From contig NC_090785.1 of assembly GCF_040054535.1 (NCBI RefSeq), positions 11,427,001-11,491,000 of the forward strand: a stretch of 64,000 bases of DNA, given 5' to 3'. The notes under the pieces were generated by a model, which saw only the letters and a list, made by a program, of their open reading frames with translations, searched no databases and was not told the origin of the DNA. The position numbers and the translations under genes are program-made. Shown one piece after another: positions 1-11,657 of the stretch; within the stretch, counting starts at the first letter, position 1; each line of letters starts with the position of its first letter. The DNA is from Antennarius striatus (taxonomy: Eukaryota; Chordata; Actinopteri; Lophiiformes; Antennariidae).

Positions 1-559
1 CACGATCTTTAATCTCCAAACGAAAATGTTCGTTTTTACTGATTGTATACTGTTGGACGGAATTAATACCACCATCCGGATCGTAGGCATTTTGCAGCTG
101 ATATCGCGCTCCAGGCAACGCAGACTCCGAAATCTCCAATCTCTTTGTTTTTTCTGGAAATGTGGGGGAGTGGTCGTTCAAATCGGTTATCTCCACGGTC
201 ACATAATGAACCTCGAGAGGATTTTCGAGAACCGTTTTCAGGTTGATTAAACACGTTGCGCTTTCCTTACACACCTCCTCTCTGTCTATTCTATTGCAGG
301 TATAAAGCACCCCATCATCCTCATTTACCTTGAAAAGCGATTCCGTTGAGCCCGACATTATGCGAAATCCTCTCTGCTTCATTAAATTCAAGTCTATTCC
401 CAAATCTTTAGCGATATTCCCGACAAAACTTCCCTCTTGGAGCTCTTCGGGTATAGAATACCTCAGTTGTGCCGAGGTTTCTTTGAAAAATAAAAGCAAA
501 CTCAAACCGACATACAGATGTAGTCGCTGGCGCGTTGTCTCCCATCCTCTTTGTCTCAT
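1..559 (-). CDS. Clustered protocadherin variable exon A (Block I, gamma-like), cut by window edge
   Basis: 5' part of a variable exon; the rest lies beyond the left edge. It encodes a signal peptide, then EC1 beginning [18 protein letters not shown], and runs into EC2, where HFRLEIKDR is the last readable stretch. EC1 has the CX5C loop typical of clustered Pcdhs (CKESATC) and ends with TDLNDHSP, the calcium-binding linker. Known family role: homophilic cell-surface recognition in neurons. I chose the ATG at 559 (MRQRGWETTRQRL), whose spacing to the hydrophobic core resembles the neighbours; an in-frame ATG at 595 would add twelve residues. EC1 most resembles exons B and D. Block I membership is inferred, because the diagnostic tail is outside the window. 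Confidence 0.9.
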   Translation of the reverse strand, partial: MRQRGWETTRQRLHLYVGLSLLLFFKETSAQLRYSIPEELQEGSFVGNIAKDLGIDLNLMKQRGFRIMSGSTESLFKVNEDDGVLYTCNRIDREEVCKESATCLINLKTVLENPLEVHYVTVEITDLNDHSPTFPEKTKRLEISESALPGARYQLQNAYDPDGGINSVQQYTISKNEHFRLEIKDR

Positions 560-795
560 GATTTGAGGTAAAAATCCGAGTCCAAACAGATCCATAATTA
601 TATAGTCGTCAAAAACAGAGTCTCGATCAGACGTATACTAATATTTTCCAGGAAAATGTTTAATGTCACAAATACTAAATATTCACCTCATCGTTTTTCG
701 ATGCGTGTAAGCCAAAATATTTCTCTGCAGTCTGGACGTACAGACTGGGTCATGTGTACAGGAAACTGAGACGTTGAGTCATTATAATGATAAGG

Positions 796-810
796 TACTG
801 CCACCGTATG
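796..810 (-). promoter_or_regulatory. Weak conserved promoter element of exon A
   Basis: GTACTGCCACCGTATG-like sequence on the plus strand, a little over 200 bp upstream of the exon A start. It resembles the TACTGACACCCAGAGG element upstream of the other Block I exons but is one of the poorest matches. Confidence 0.4.
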
Positions 811-1019
811 AACGTGCGTAAAAATGCATCCACCACGTTCAAGAGACCAGCAATAAATATCAAAGATTATATTCAAATAAATTCTTCATAGTGTTAAATG
901 TCTTCCGCCAAACGATTAGTTATAAAGGAACTACATAAATAAGAAATATGTTTTGACTCATATTTTGGGTATTCCCCATCAGAAAAACCCAAAATATTCG
1001 CATTGTTTGTATTGTGATT

Positions 1020-1345
1020 TCTTTCCAGATCTGCAGCAGATTCTGTAACACAATGTAATTTATCTCCCATGTATTACACATACGTATCTATATTTTAAGC
1101 ACTACTTTGTAAGCATCTTAGTGATATTGATGACATAAAGTGAAAAAAAAATAACCAATATCCATGATCAGATAGAAAGTCAAAATATTTTTCATAATAT
1201 CTGATGCTCCATCTTTAATAGTCACAAGTTGCCAAATACATTTTTATTCCACAACATCAAGCTGCTGCTTAGAATGAACAGCTTCCATTCATTTTCACCT
1301 GAATGACCAGTTTACTTCACATTATCTCTGTCTGGCTACTGTATA
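1020..1345 (-). pseudogene. Highly decayed remnant of a Block I protocadherin variable exon
   Basis: This stretch has no useful reading frame, but it aligns base by base with the 3' third of the Block I exons. Compare the plus-strand string CCAGATCTGCAGCAGATTCT with CCAGATCTGTACTGGATGCT of exon B. Further matches are TGATATTGATGACATAAAG with TGATACTGATGACAAAAAG in the membrane segment, ATCAGATAGAAAGTCA with ATCAGATAAAGAGTCA, and TTTCACCTGAATGACCAGTTT with TTTCACCAGTATGACCAGTTT in EC6. Order and spacing are kept from the cytoplasmic tail through the membrane segment into EC6, with small indels. It is a dead paralogue that once stood between exons A and B. Similarity may continue faintly to about 1440. 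Confidence 0.75.
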
Positions 1346-1912
1346 TATACTGTACATATTACGATTAATGAATGTTTCAGCAAAAACAATAGCAAATACG
1401 ACATTCAGCCACATTGCTACCAAAGACTAGAAGGCCATGAAATTAAGATCGATGAATTGCAAATATCAGTAAGTTATTAATCAGAAATTATTCTCCTTCA
1501 CCAGTGCAAACCAGACAGCCAAACCAGTCTGATACAAAGAACAGCAGCTATACTTAGCTGTATAGTCCTGTTGTTTTGGTATTTGTATCTTTTTAATACA
1601 TGCTATTTACATGGACATTAAACCCGTGTCTTTCCTTTATCAATTAAAAATGTGCATTCAAACAGAACTTGTCTTTACTGAAAAATGGGATTTTAGTTTA
1701 TGGAAAGAAGCCTTTACACCACTGTTTCTTAAAAGTTTCTTAACAGAGACTTTAGTATTGACAATAACATTATGAGAATGAAAATATTTAATCAGTTACT
1801 CAATAAAGAACACAAGACTTATATTTGTGAGATGTTACAATTTATAGATTGGAGTATATAACACCGTTTTAATTATCAATGAATATGTAGTGAGGTAACA
1901 TTAGAGTCTTAC

Positions 1913-4279
1913 CTCCTCTTCAGTACCCCTCCTGTCAGGGAGCACCAGAGTGTTAGCGTTGCTTCCTGGTACAATAGTAGATCCAATACTCATTCTGGGT
2001 CCAACTAACATGTAGCGTTTGTCTCCAGATCTGTACTGGATGCTGTGACACAGTGTCCCATCATAATTAGTCTCTTGGAGATATTTAGAAGTATAGTCTG
2101 TGCTGCTTTTTGAACACTGCATTGCAATCAGCACGATGATACTGATGACAAAAAGAAGTGAAACTGAGCCCAGAGTTATCATCAGATAAAGAGTCACATT
2201 ATTCTCCTCCTCATCCTTTGCAGAACTTTTCACATCAGAAGCAGCAAAAGCCTCTTTGGGCTCCACAACTCTGACAATCACAGTAGCTGTTGCTGACAGG
2301 GAAACGTTCCCATTGTCTTTCACCAGTATGACCAGTTTGTGCTCAGCCTCGTCTGTCTCTGTGAATGAGCGAAGGGTTCTGATCTGTCCTGTATAGCGGT
2401 CCAAACCAAACAGACTGTGGTCAGTCACCTCCTGCAGTGAAAACAGCAACCAGCCGTTATATCCTATATCAGCGTCATAGGCTCTGACTTTAGTCACCAA
2501 GTGTCCTGCGTTCACATTGCGGGGAATCTCCTCCACACCTTCAGCAGAACCGTTGGAGCTGACTGGATACAGGATGACTGGAGCGTTGTCGTTCTGATCC
2601 AGAATGAACACGTTCACTGTCACGTTGCTGCTCAGGGACGGAGTTCCACCATCTGTGGCCACAACTTGGAACTGGAACGTCTTCAGGGTCTCAAAGTCAA
2701 AACTTTTTAGTGCCATGATATCTCCACTTTCAGCGTTAATGTTGAGACTATATGAATGTCGTTTGTTACTCTCTTTTCCATCAGTTAAAATTTTATATGT
2801 AATATGAGAATTATCCCCCTCGTCATGGTCTGATGCAATCACTGAAAACAGTGAAGCTTCTGGAGAATTGTTCTCACTAACATAAAATCTGTAAGGGTTC
2901 TGAGAAAATTCTGGAATATTGTCATTTACATCTGATATTATAATGCTAATGCTTTTCTCAGACGACAGCGTGGGTACACCTCCATCTGTTGCAACAAGAG
3001 TAAGATCATATATAGACTGCTTTTCTCGATCTAGTGGCAACTTTGTGACTATAGAATACATGTTATCCTGTGCTGAGGGTGACAGTGCGAATGGAACATC
3101 TTCTTTGAATGTGCAAATCACTTTCCCATTTTGATCAGAGTCTCGATCGATTATATTGATTAATGCCACAGTTGTTCCTAGTCTGGCATCCTCTGGAATG
3201 GCCCTTGAAAATGACGTAACCTCAATCTGAGGAATGTTATCATTTAAATCAACAATATTCACCAACACACTTTTATCTGTCCTTAATGGTGCTGACCCTT
3301 TATCAGAGGCCTGTATATCAATTTCGTAACTTCCCTCTAATTCATAGTCAATCAGATCTTGAACTATAATCTCACCTGTCTCTGAATCAACGCGAAATAA
3401 TTCACGTATCCTGCTATTTACATTTTTGCCAAGTGAATACACAACCTCGCCATTTGACCCATCGTCTAAATCAGAAGCATTTACTTTTATGATTGTTGTA
3501 CCAATGGGAACATTTTCTTCCAAACGCACTGAATAAGTTTCTTCGTTGAAAACCGGCATATTATCATTGACGTCTATTACATCAACAATAATTTCTGCTC
3601 TTCCGGATTTACTCGGTTTACCCCCATCAATAGCTGTAAGAAGTAACCTGTGACTTCTCTTTGTTTCTCTATCCAGGGTTTTCAGCAAAACTAGTATTGG
3701 AATTTTACCGTCTTTTCCACGATTTTTAATTTCCAGACGAAAATGGTCATTGGGACTGAGTTTATATTCCTGCACTGAAAACTGACCGACGTCCGGGTCG
3801 TGCGCAGCTTGCAGCTGGAGGCGCAATCCTGGTAAAACCGACTCGGAAATTTCGAGACGCGCCTCTTTTGTTTGGAAGGTGGGAGAGTGGTCGTTCACAT
3901 CCAGCACCTCGACAGTCACGGAATGAATTTCAAGAGGGTTTTCCAGCACTGTTTTCAAATTAATCAAGCACACACTGCTTCGTTCACAAATCGTCTCTCT
4001 GTCAATTATTCGTCCAACATACAATATGCCATCGTCTTGGTTGACGTGAAAGAATGACTCTGTTTGCCCTTCAACAATACGACATCCTCTTTTTTTCAGT
4101 GCCTGTTTTTCCAGTCCCAAATCCTTCGCTATATTCCCAACAACAGTTCCTTCTTCAACCTCCTCAGCGATTGAGTACCTCGTCTGAGCCGAAGCTCGGC
4201 TCTGAAGCAAAATTAGTGGAACAATAAAAGCGATCCAACGCTTTGGCTCTCTCGATGTTCTAAGTCGTTTCTGCTCCAT
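1913..4279 (-). CDS. Clustered protocadherin variable exon B (Block I, gamma-like)
   Basis: Complete variable exon of 789 codons. Signal peptide from [15 protein letters not shown] to RASAQ, then EC1-EC5 ending at [32 protein letters not shown] and LDQNDNAP, then EC6. The membrane segment begins [14 protein letters not shown], followed by about 67 cytoplasmic residues with the [14 protein letters not shown] motif. EC1 carries the CX5C loop CERSSVC. The exon ends in frame with tag GTEEE at a strong donor (GAG|GTAAGA, GT at 1912-1911). Known role: one alternative first exon of a neuronal homophilic adhesion receptor. The ATG at 4279 fits the neighbours; an in-frame ATG at 4315 would place a hydrophobic stretch ahead of the basic region. 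EC6 to the tail belongs to the homogenised tract. Confidence 0.93.
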
Positions 4280-4795
4280 TATTACTGAACTAAAATATGT
4301 CCCGGTGAGCCACAATGTCGGCTCATTCGACGAACAAAAACCGACCTAATACAGCCCGATGTCTTTCCAGTACAATATCAGAACCACAAATGATATTTGC
4401 TGTGTGCGTAATGGATGCATCAAGTACTGAAATATGAAAGCCCTTCCCACAAAGGGGTGGATCTACATCGGTAACAAAAGGTTTATCCTGACACATTATT
4501 TCTGTGCACATAACGACACCAAGTGAGCACTTTGCAACGTGTTCCTCAACATATCCCAGATGAAGGATTACATAGCGATATCAATAAGAATCAATTTTTT
4601 TTAATTTAAAAAGCAAATTGATAACTGTATATTCTTAAGTCAACCCCAAAGATAGAAAACGGTGAGAAAACAAAATTAACTCTAAAATGAAGGACCAAAC
4701 TGTCTAGTTGCCTATTATAATTAAGTATAATAAACAACAATTTATTTTGACAATTGAGACGACAATGAAAGTGTCGACTGAAAAGATCATCTTAC
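4280..4795. other. Intergenic interval between exons B and C
   Basis: About 0.5 kb, among the shortest spacers in the window. It holds the exon B promoter element and the intron start after exon C. Nothing else is seen. Confidence 0.7.
4514..4528 (-). promoter_or_regulatory. Conserved promoter element of exon B
   Basis: Plus-strand CGACACCAAGTGAGC, about 235 bp upstream of the exon B start. It is the Block I form of the conserved element, here with GACACCAAGTG. On the coding strand it reads CACTTGGTGTCG, close to CTCF-type sites. Confidence 0.55.
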
Positions 4796-7144
4796 CTCTC
4801 CAGATTCTCCCCTCCTGTCAGGGAGCACCAGAGTGTTAGCGTTGCTTCCTGGTACAATAGTAGATCCAATACTCATTCTGGGTCCAACTAACATGTAGCG
4901 TTTGTCTCCAGATCTGTACTGGATGCTGTGACACAGTGTCCCATCATAATTAGTCTCTTGGAGATATTTAGAAGTATAGTCTGTGGTGCTTTTTGAACAC
5001 TGCATTGCAATCAGCACGATGATACTGATGACAAAAAGAAGTGAAACTGAGCCCAGAGTTATCATCAGATAAAGAGTCACATTATTCTCCTCCTCATCCT
5101 TTGCGGAACTTTTCACATCAGAAGCAGCAAAAGCCTCTTTGGGCTCCACAACTCTGACAATCACAGTAGCTGTTGCTGACAGGGATACGTTCCCATTGTC
5201 TTTCACCAGTATGACCAGTTTGTGCTCAGCCTCGTCTGTCTCTGTGAATGAGCGAAGGGTTCTGATCTGTCCTGTATAGCGGTCCAAACCAAACAGACTG
5301 TGGTCAGTCACCTCCTGCAGTGAAAACAGCAACCAGCCGTTATATCCTATATCAGCGTCATAGGCTCTGACTTTAGTCACCAAGTGTCCTGCGTTCACAT
5401 TGCGGGGAATCTCCTCCACACCTTCAGCAGAACCGTTGGAGCTGACTGGATACAGGATGACTGGAGCGTTGTCGTTCTGATCCAGAATGAACACGTTCAC
5501 TGTCACGTTGCTGCTCAGGGACGGAGTTCCACCATCTGTGGCCACAACTTGGAACTGGAACGTCTTCAGGGTCTCAAAGTCAAAACTTTTTAATGCAGAA
5601 ATATGTCCATTATCAGAATTTATATTCAGGAAAGACTTAATGTCATTCTGACTCCCTTCTCTCATGATTTGATATGAAATAGCTGCGTTGTCATCCAGAT
5701 CATTGTCCGTTGCACTAACAGAGAATATTGAAGCTCCAGCAATGTTATTTTCGACCAGATAAAACTTTAATGGATTTTGTTCGAATTGTGGTCTGTTGTC
5801 ATTTACATCTGACATCTGAATATTGAGTGTTTTAAAAGTAGATAAAGGAGGTTCACCACAATCAGTGGCTTTTACGGTTATTTCATATTTTGACACCTTC
5901 TCTCGATCCAAAAAATCGTTTGTAACAATTGAATAAATGTTCTCCTTATAAGAAGGTTTTAACTCAAATGGTACGTCGGAGGTTATTTGTGAAATTATTT
6001 TTCCATTGACACCAGAGTCTTCATCCGTCACACTAATCAGAGATACAACTGTTCCAGGTTTTGAGTCTTCAGACACTCTGCTTGACAGTGATGTGACTTC
6101 AATTTCTGGCGGATTATCATTCACGTCTTTTACCTTTATGATGACTCTGCAGCCTCCAGTTAATGGAGGTGTTCCTTTGTCAGATACTTCAATGTCTAAT
6201 TTATAAACGTCGGATTCTTCAAAATCCAACTGTCCTTTCAATTTAATTTGACCACTTAAACTATCCAATTCAAAAATGTCATAAATCTTACGTGGCAACG
6301 TTTTGCTCAGTTTGTATTCTATTTCTCCATTCGTTCCATCGTCTGCATCAATTGCAGTCACTCTCGTAACAAATGTACCGATAGGGACATTTTCATATAT
6401 TTCTGTTTGGTATGATTCCTGACTAAATGTTGGACGATTATCATTAATATCAAGAACAATTATGGAAACATTTAGGGTTCCTGATCTTTGAGGTTTCCCT
6501 CCATCAACTGCTGTCACCAGGAGCAAATGTTTATTATTTTTTTCTCTGTCCAATGACTTTTTCAGCACTAAAAATGGTATTTTATCGTCATCACTACGAC
6601 TATAATCTATTTCAAAATGATCGTTCGCGGTTAATTTATACGCGTGGATAGAATTTAAACCAGCATCAGGATCACGGGCTGAATGCAGCTGAAATCGCGT
6701 TCCCGGAGACGTATGCTCCGCTATTTGAAACTGTTGTTCCGTTTCAGGGAAACTAGGAGAGTTATCATTGACATCAGTTATTTCAATGACGATATGGTGC
6801 ATTTCTAAAGGGTTTTCAACGAGTATTTTCAGCTCTATTAAACATAAAGCGTTACCGTGGCACAGCTCCTCCCGGTCGATCTTTTTACGGATCTGTAACG
6901 CACCACTGTCCGGATTAACCTCGAAAAATGCGTCCTTGGATCCAGAAACAACACGAAAACGTCGATTATTGAAAGAGGTTTTATCCAGGCCAAGATCCTT
7001 AGCGACATTTCCAACCGCAGTTCCCTCTTTAATCTCCTCTGGGATAGAGTACCTCAGCTCAGCCAAATTCTGGTTCCCGAAAATCAGGAGGAAGAAAAAA
7101 TGCAAAGCGAACCGCCAACATCTGGATCGTTCACAGCCCATCAT
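4796..7144 (-). CDS. Clustered protocadherin variable exon C (Block I, gamma-like)
   Basis: Complete variable exon of 783 codons. Signal peptide [12 protein letters not shown]...NLAE, then six EC repeats with linkers [32 protein letters not shown] and [10 protein letters not shown]1 loop is CHGNALC (CX5C). The membrane segment is at about residues 690-715; the tail has the RYMLVG motif and a CSKSTTDY variant shared only with exon H. It ends with tag GESGE at donor GAG|GTAAGA (GT at 4795-4794). From late EC4, EC5 is almost the same as in exons E, F and H ([20 protein letters not shown]), while EC1-EC3 are its own, so it looks like a mosaic. The start could be either of two adjacent ATGs (7144 or 7141). 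Confidence 0.94.
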
Positions 7145-8267
7145 TTTTTAGTTCGCCAACAACAACCAAGTGCTTGTATTTTGCATCAAGTCAGTCAAAT
7201 ATACCCGAACAAGGCACGCTCTCATCCGACTCCAGGTCTCCTAGATCTACCCTTTATTGTGAGGCATGAGACAAAAGCGGGGGTTTTGAGGAGGGCTGAT
7301 GTCTATGAGGTCATATAGATGTAATACTGACACCAAGAGGACAACATTTTAGATTACTCTTAATCTGTAAAAATTTTACTTCGTATAATTTCCAAACAAA
7401 TCTACCTCAAAAAATAATAAACTGGGAGATGCAGTTAAACCCACAACAGTTGTTTATTAGGACTGGTGATTCATGATGAATTAAAGCAGTGTCTGCCACT
7501 GAGACTCTTCAACAAAAAGTTTGTGATGGAGGATCATCTGCCCTGCGGTAGCAAAATAGAACACTGGTGATGTTGAGTGACTGTACTGAGAGACCAATCC
7601 CGATGATTGTCAGGTTGTAATCCGTTTGATCAATTATCAAACACTTTGCTGGAGAGAGATGTGATGGAAACTGATCCACGTCAAAAAGAGTTGACTGTAG
7701 AAAAAAAAAAATGTTGCACTCACTTAAATGTAATTCTACCATGTTTTGTGATGCAAGATGTTTATTCCATCTAATTGTTGTACAGTATACAGTATATGGA
7801 AATCAAAATGATCTCTGGTGGTATTAACATGTGTCAAAACAGGGGCAAGTCAAGCACGCTAGAATTCTTGACATAAGGTGTGTTCAGATGTATAGTGCCA
7901 TAAATGATGAGAAAGATGAAGGACTGGTAATAGTTTTCTTTTTAAAAGGGCCCAGCATTTGGAGGCCTCAAACATGACAGGACAGGGGAAGCAAAAGAAG
8001 CACCAGAAGCAAAAGGACAATACTCCGGAAAATTGTATATTATTATTATATTGTTAGCTTATAAAATATCCTTACTGCTAAAACATTACACTGTCCAGTA
8101 CAGCGGCTTACTGCAAGCACTTCACACATACATGAAAAAAGACTAAAAACAAACCCTTTCTGCTCATATCGCGGAACTTTGAACTGAATCAAGAGGGACA
8201 AGATAAGTCCTTATTGCACTACGGACCACAGCTTCAGATCGCTTAAATCAAGCCATCAAGATCTTAC
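7145..8267. other. Intergenic interval between exons C and D
   Basis: About 1.1 kb with the exon C promoter element near 7.33 kb. A minus-strand frame of 77 codons around 7.5-7.74 kb has a hydrophobic stretch (YNLTIIGIGLSVQS), but no family can be assigned. The rest is AT-rich, with no gene seen. Confidence 0.6.
7324..7343 (-). promoter_or_regulatory. Conserved promoter element of exon C
   Basis: Plus-strand ATACTGACACCAAGAGGACA, about 180 bp upstream of the start. It is one of the best matches to the Block I consensus TACTGACACCCAGAGG, and ACACCAAGAGG overlaps a CTCF-like core. Confidence 0.65.
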
Positions 8268-10628
8268 CTCTGTAGATGATCTCCTGTCAGGGAGCACCAG
8301 AGTGTTAGCGTTGCTTCCTGGTACAATAGTAGATCCAATACTCATTCTGGGTCCAACTAACATGTAGCGTTTGTCTCCAGATCTGTACTGGATGCTGTGA
8401 CACAGTGTCCCATCATAATTAGTCTCTTGGAGATATTTAGAAGTGTAGTCTGTGCTGCTTTTTGAACACTGCATTGCAATCAGCACGATGATACTGATGA
8501 CAAAAAGAAGTGAAACTGAGCCCAGAGTTATCATCAGATAAAGAGTCACATTATTCTCCTCATCCTCCTTTGCTGAACTTTTCACATCAGAAGCAGCAAA
8601 AGCCTCTTTGGGCTCCACAACTCTGACAATCACAGTAGCTGTTGCTGACAGGGAAACGTTCCCATTGTCTTTCACCAGTATGAGCAGTTTGTGCTCAGCC
8701 TCGTCTGTCTCTGTGAATGAGCGAAGGGTTCTGATCTGTCCTGTATAGCGGTCCAAACCAAACAGACTGTGGTCAGTCACCTCCTGCAGTGAAAACAGCA
8801 ACCAGCCGTTATATCCTATATCAGCGTCATAGGCTCTGACTTTAGTCACCAAGTGTCCTGCGTTCACATTGCGGGGAATCTCCTCCACACCTTCAGCAGA
8901 ACCGTTGGAGCTGACTGGATACAGGATGACTGGAGCGTTGTCGTTCTGATCCAGAATGAACACGTTCACTGTCACGTTGCTGCTCAGGGACGGAGTTCCA
9001 CCATCTGTGGCCACAACTTGGAACTGGAACGTCTTCAGGGTCTCAAAGTCAAAACTTGCCAGTGCCAAAATATCTCCATTATCAGGATTGATGTTGAGAA
9101 ATGATGTCGCTTTTTTGTCACCATAGCCAACATCTCTGACAATGTGGTAAGTGATCACAGAGTTATCTCCCTCATCACGATCGGACGCGATTAAAGAAAA
9201 CACTGACATTCCAGGAGCGTTATTCTCGGTGACATAGAAATTGTATTTACTCGATGCAAACTCTGGGCCGTTATCATTTACGTCAGTCACAACGAGTCTT
9301 AAAGTTTTTGCAGCTGTTAAGTTTGGCTCACCTCCATCTTTCGCGATTATTCTCACATCATAAATTGACTCACTTTCCCTGTCGAGTTGTGATTTCGTTA
9401 CGAGAGCGAACATGTTGTCCTGTATCGATGGTGTTAATGTGAACGGTGTGTCCTCTTTTACGAAGCTGACAACTTTTCCGTTCTTCCCAGAGTCTAAATC
9501 GGTAATGCTAATCAGTGCTACTGTTGTTCCCGGTCTGGAATCCTCCGAAATACTATTAGAGAGTGAAGTCACCTCAATTACAGGTGCATTATCATTTATA
9601 TCTTTAATATTTACAGTTACGCTTTTATCCGTTCTAAAAGGAATAGCGCCGCTGTCACACGCTTGGATGTCTATCTGGTAGCTGTCATCAGCTTCATAGT
9701 CTAATTGTCCTTTCACTATTATTTCCCCTGTGCTCGGGTTCACATCAAATAGATCGAGTACCTTGCTGTTTACATTACCAAAATAATAGTTAACACCTCC
9801 ATTTAATCCGTCGTCCTTATCGGTGGCGTTTACTCTAATGACTGTTGTTCCAATTGGCGCGTCCTCATCTATTTCTGCGGAATACACATCTTTTGTAAAA
9901 ACTGGCGCATTATCATTAACATCTAAAACTTCTATTAATATTTCCATGGTCCCTGATTTTGGAGGTTTACCCCCATCCAGGGCGGTGAGCAGCAGTTTAT
10001 GGCTGCGATAGGCCTCTCTATCTAATTGACTCTGTAGATGTAAAATAGGCACTTTGCCATCTTTTCCACGATCATTTACTTCAAGTCGAAAATGATTATT
10101 CTGACTTATTTTATACTGTTGAACGGAATTTTCCCCAGCATCTGGATCGAGAGCAGCGTGCAACTGAAATTTGGTTCCGAGCAAGGTGGACTCGGATATT
10201 TCCAGCGTTTTATTGTTCTCTGGAAACGAGGGTGAATGATCGTTCACGTCTAACACCTCGACTGCAACATAGTGAATCTCCAGCGGGTCCTCTAACACGG
10301 TTTTAAGATTTATCAAACACGCACTTGTGCGTTGGCAAATTTTCTCTCGGTCAATATTACGATTTACATATAAAATTCCATTATTTGTGTTTACCTGGAA
10401 AACAGATTCGGTTGAGCCAGAAACGATGCGAAATCTTCTTGCATTTAATATATTTGCATCTATTCCCAAATCCTTTGCGATATTGCCAACAACGGTGCCT
10501 TCTTTGACCTCTTCGGATATAGAATATCTGATCTGTGCCGATGTCCCGCGTAATACCAGGATCAAAATCAACAAGAGGGGAATCAATTTCTTTCCTTGTC
10601 GACATGAATTCATTCCGCTTCGTTCCAT
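8268..10628 (-). CDS. Clustered protocadherin variable exon D (Block I, gamma-like)
   Basis: Complete variable exon of 787 codons. Signal peptide with a very hydrophobic core ([14 protein letters not shown]), cleavage probably after TSAQ, then EC1-EC6 with linkers [32 protein letters not shown] and [10 protein letters not shown]1 loop is CQRTSAC (CX5C). Membrane segment at about 694-719, then the RYMLVG tail. The tag SSTE ends at donor GAG|GTAAGA (GT at 8267-8266). EC1-EC5 are distinctive and closest to exons A and B. The acidic juxtamembrane stretch reads KEDEENN instead of KDEEENN. The ATG at 10628 is preferred; MNSCRQGKK at 10613 is an alternative. Confidence 0.94.

Positions 10629-11657
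<1,029 letters not shown>

Larger units (their letters stand above)
596..1912. other. Intergenic interval between exons A and B
   Basis: AT-rich and without a gene. It contains the promoter of exon A and the decayed remnant of another variable exon, described separately. The low-coordinate end is intron following the exon B splice donor. Nothing else is recognisable. Confidence 0.7.

Noticed and set aside
2501-2710. A 69-codon plus-strand frame ([20 protein letters not shown]...) found with the same sequence inside every Block I exon
   Set aside because: It is antisense to the homogenised EC6 segment. Its conservation follows from the near-identity of that tract, and nothing suggests translation.
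7509-7742. Minus-strand frame with a hydrophobic stretch (YNLTIIGIGLSVQS), considered as a relic of a Pcdh membrane segment
   Set aside because: Unlike the relics at 1.2 and 33.6 kb, the DNA does not align in order with either tail type.
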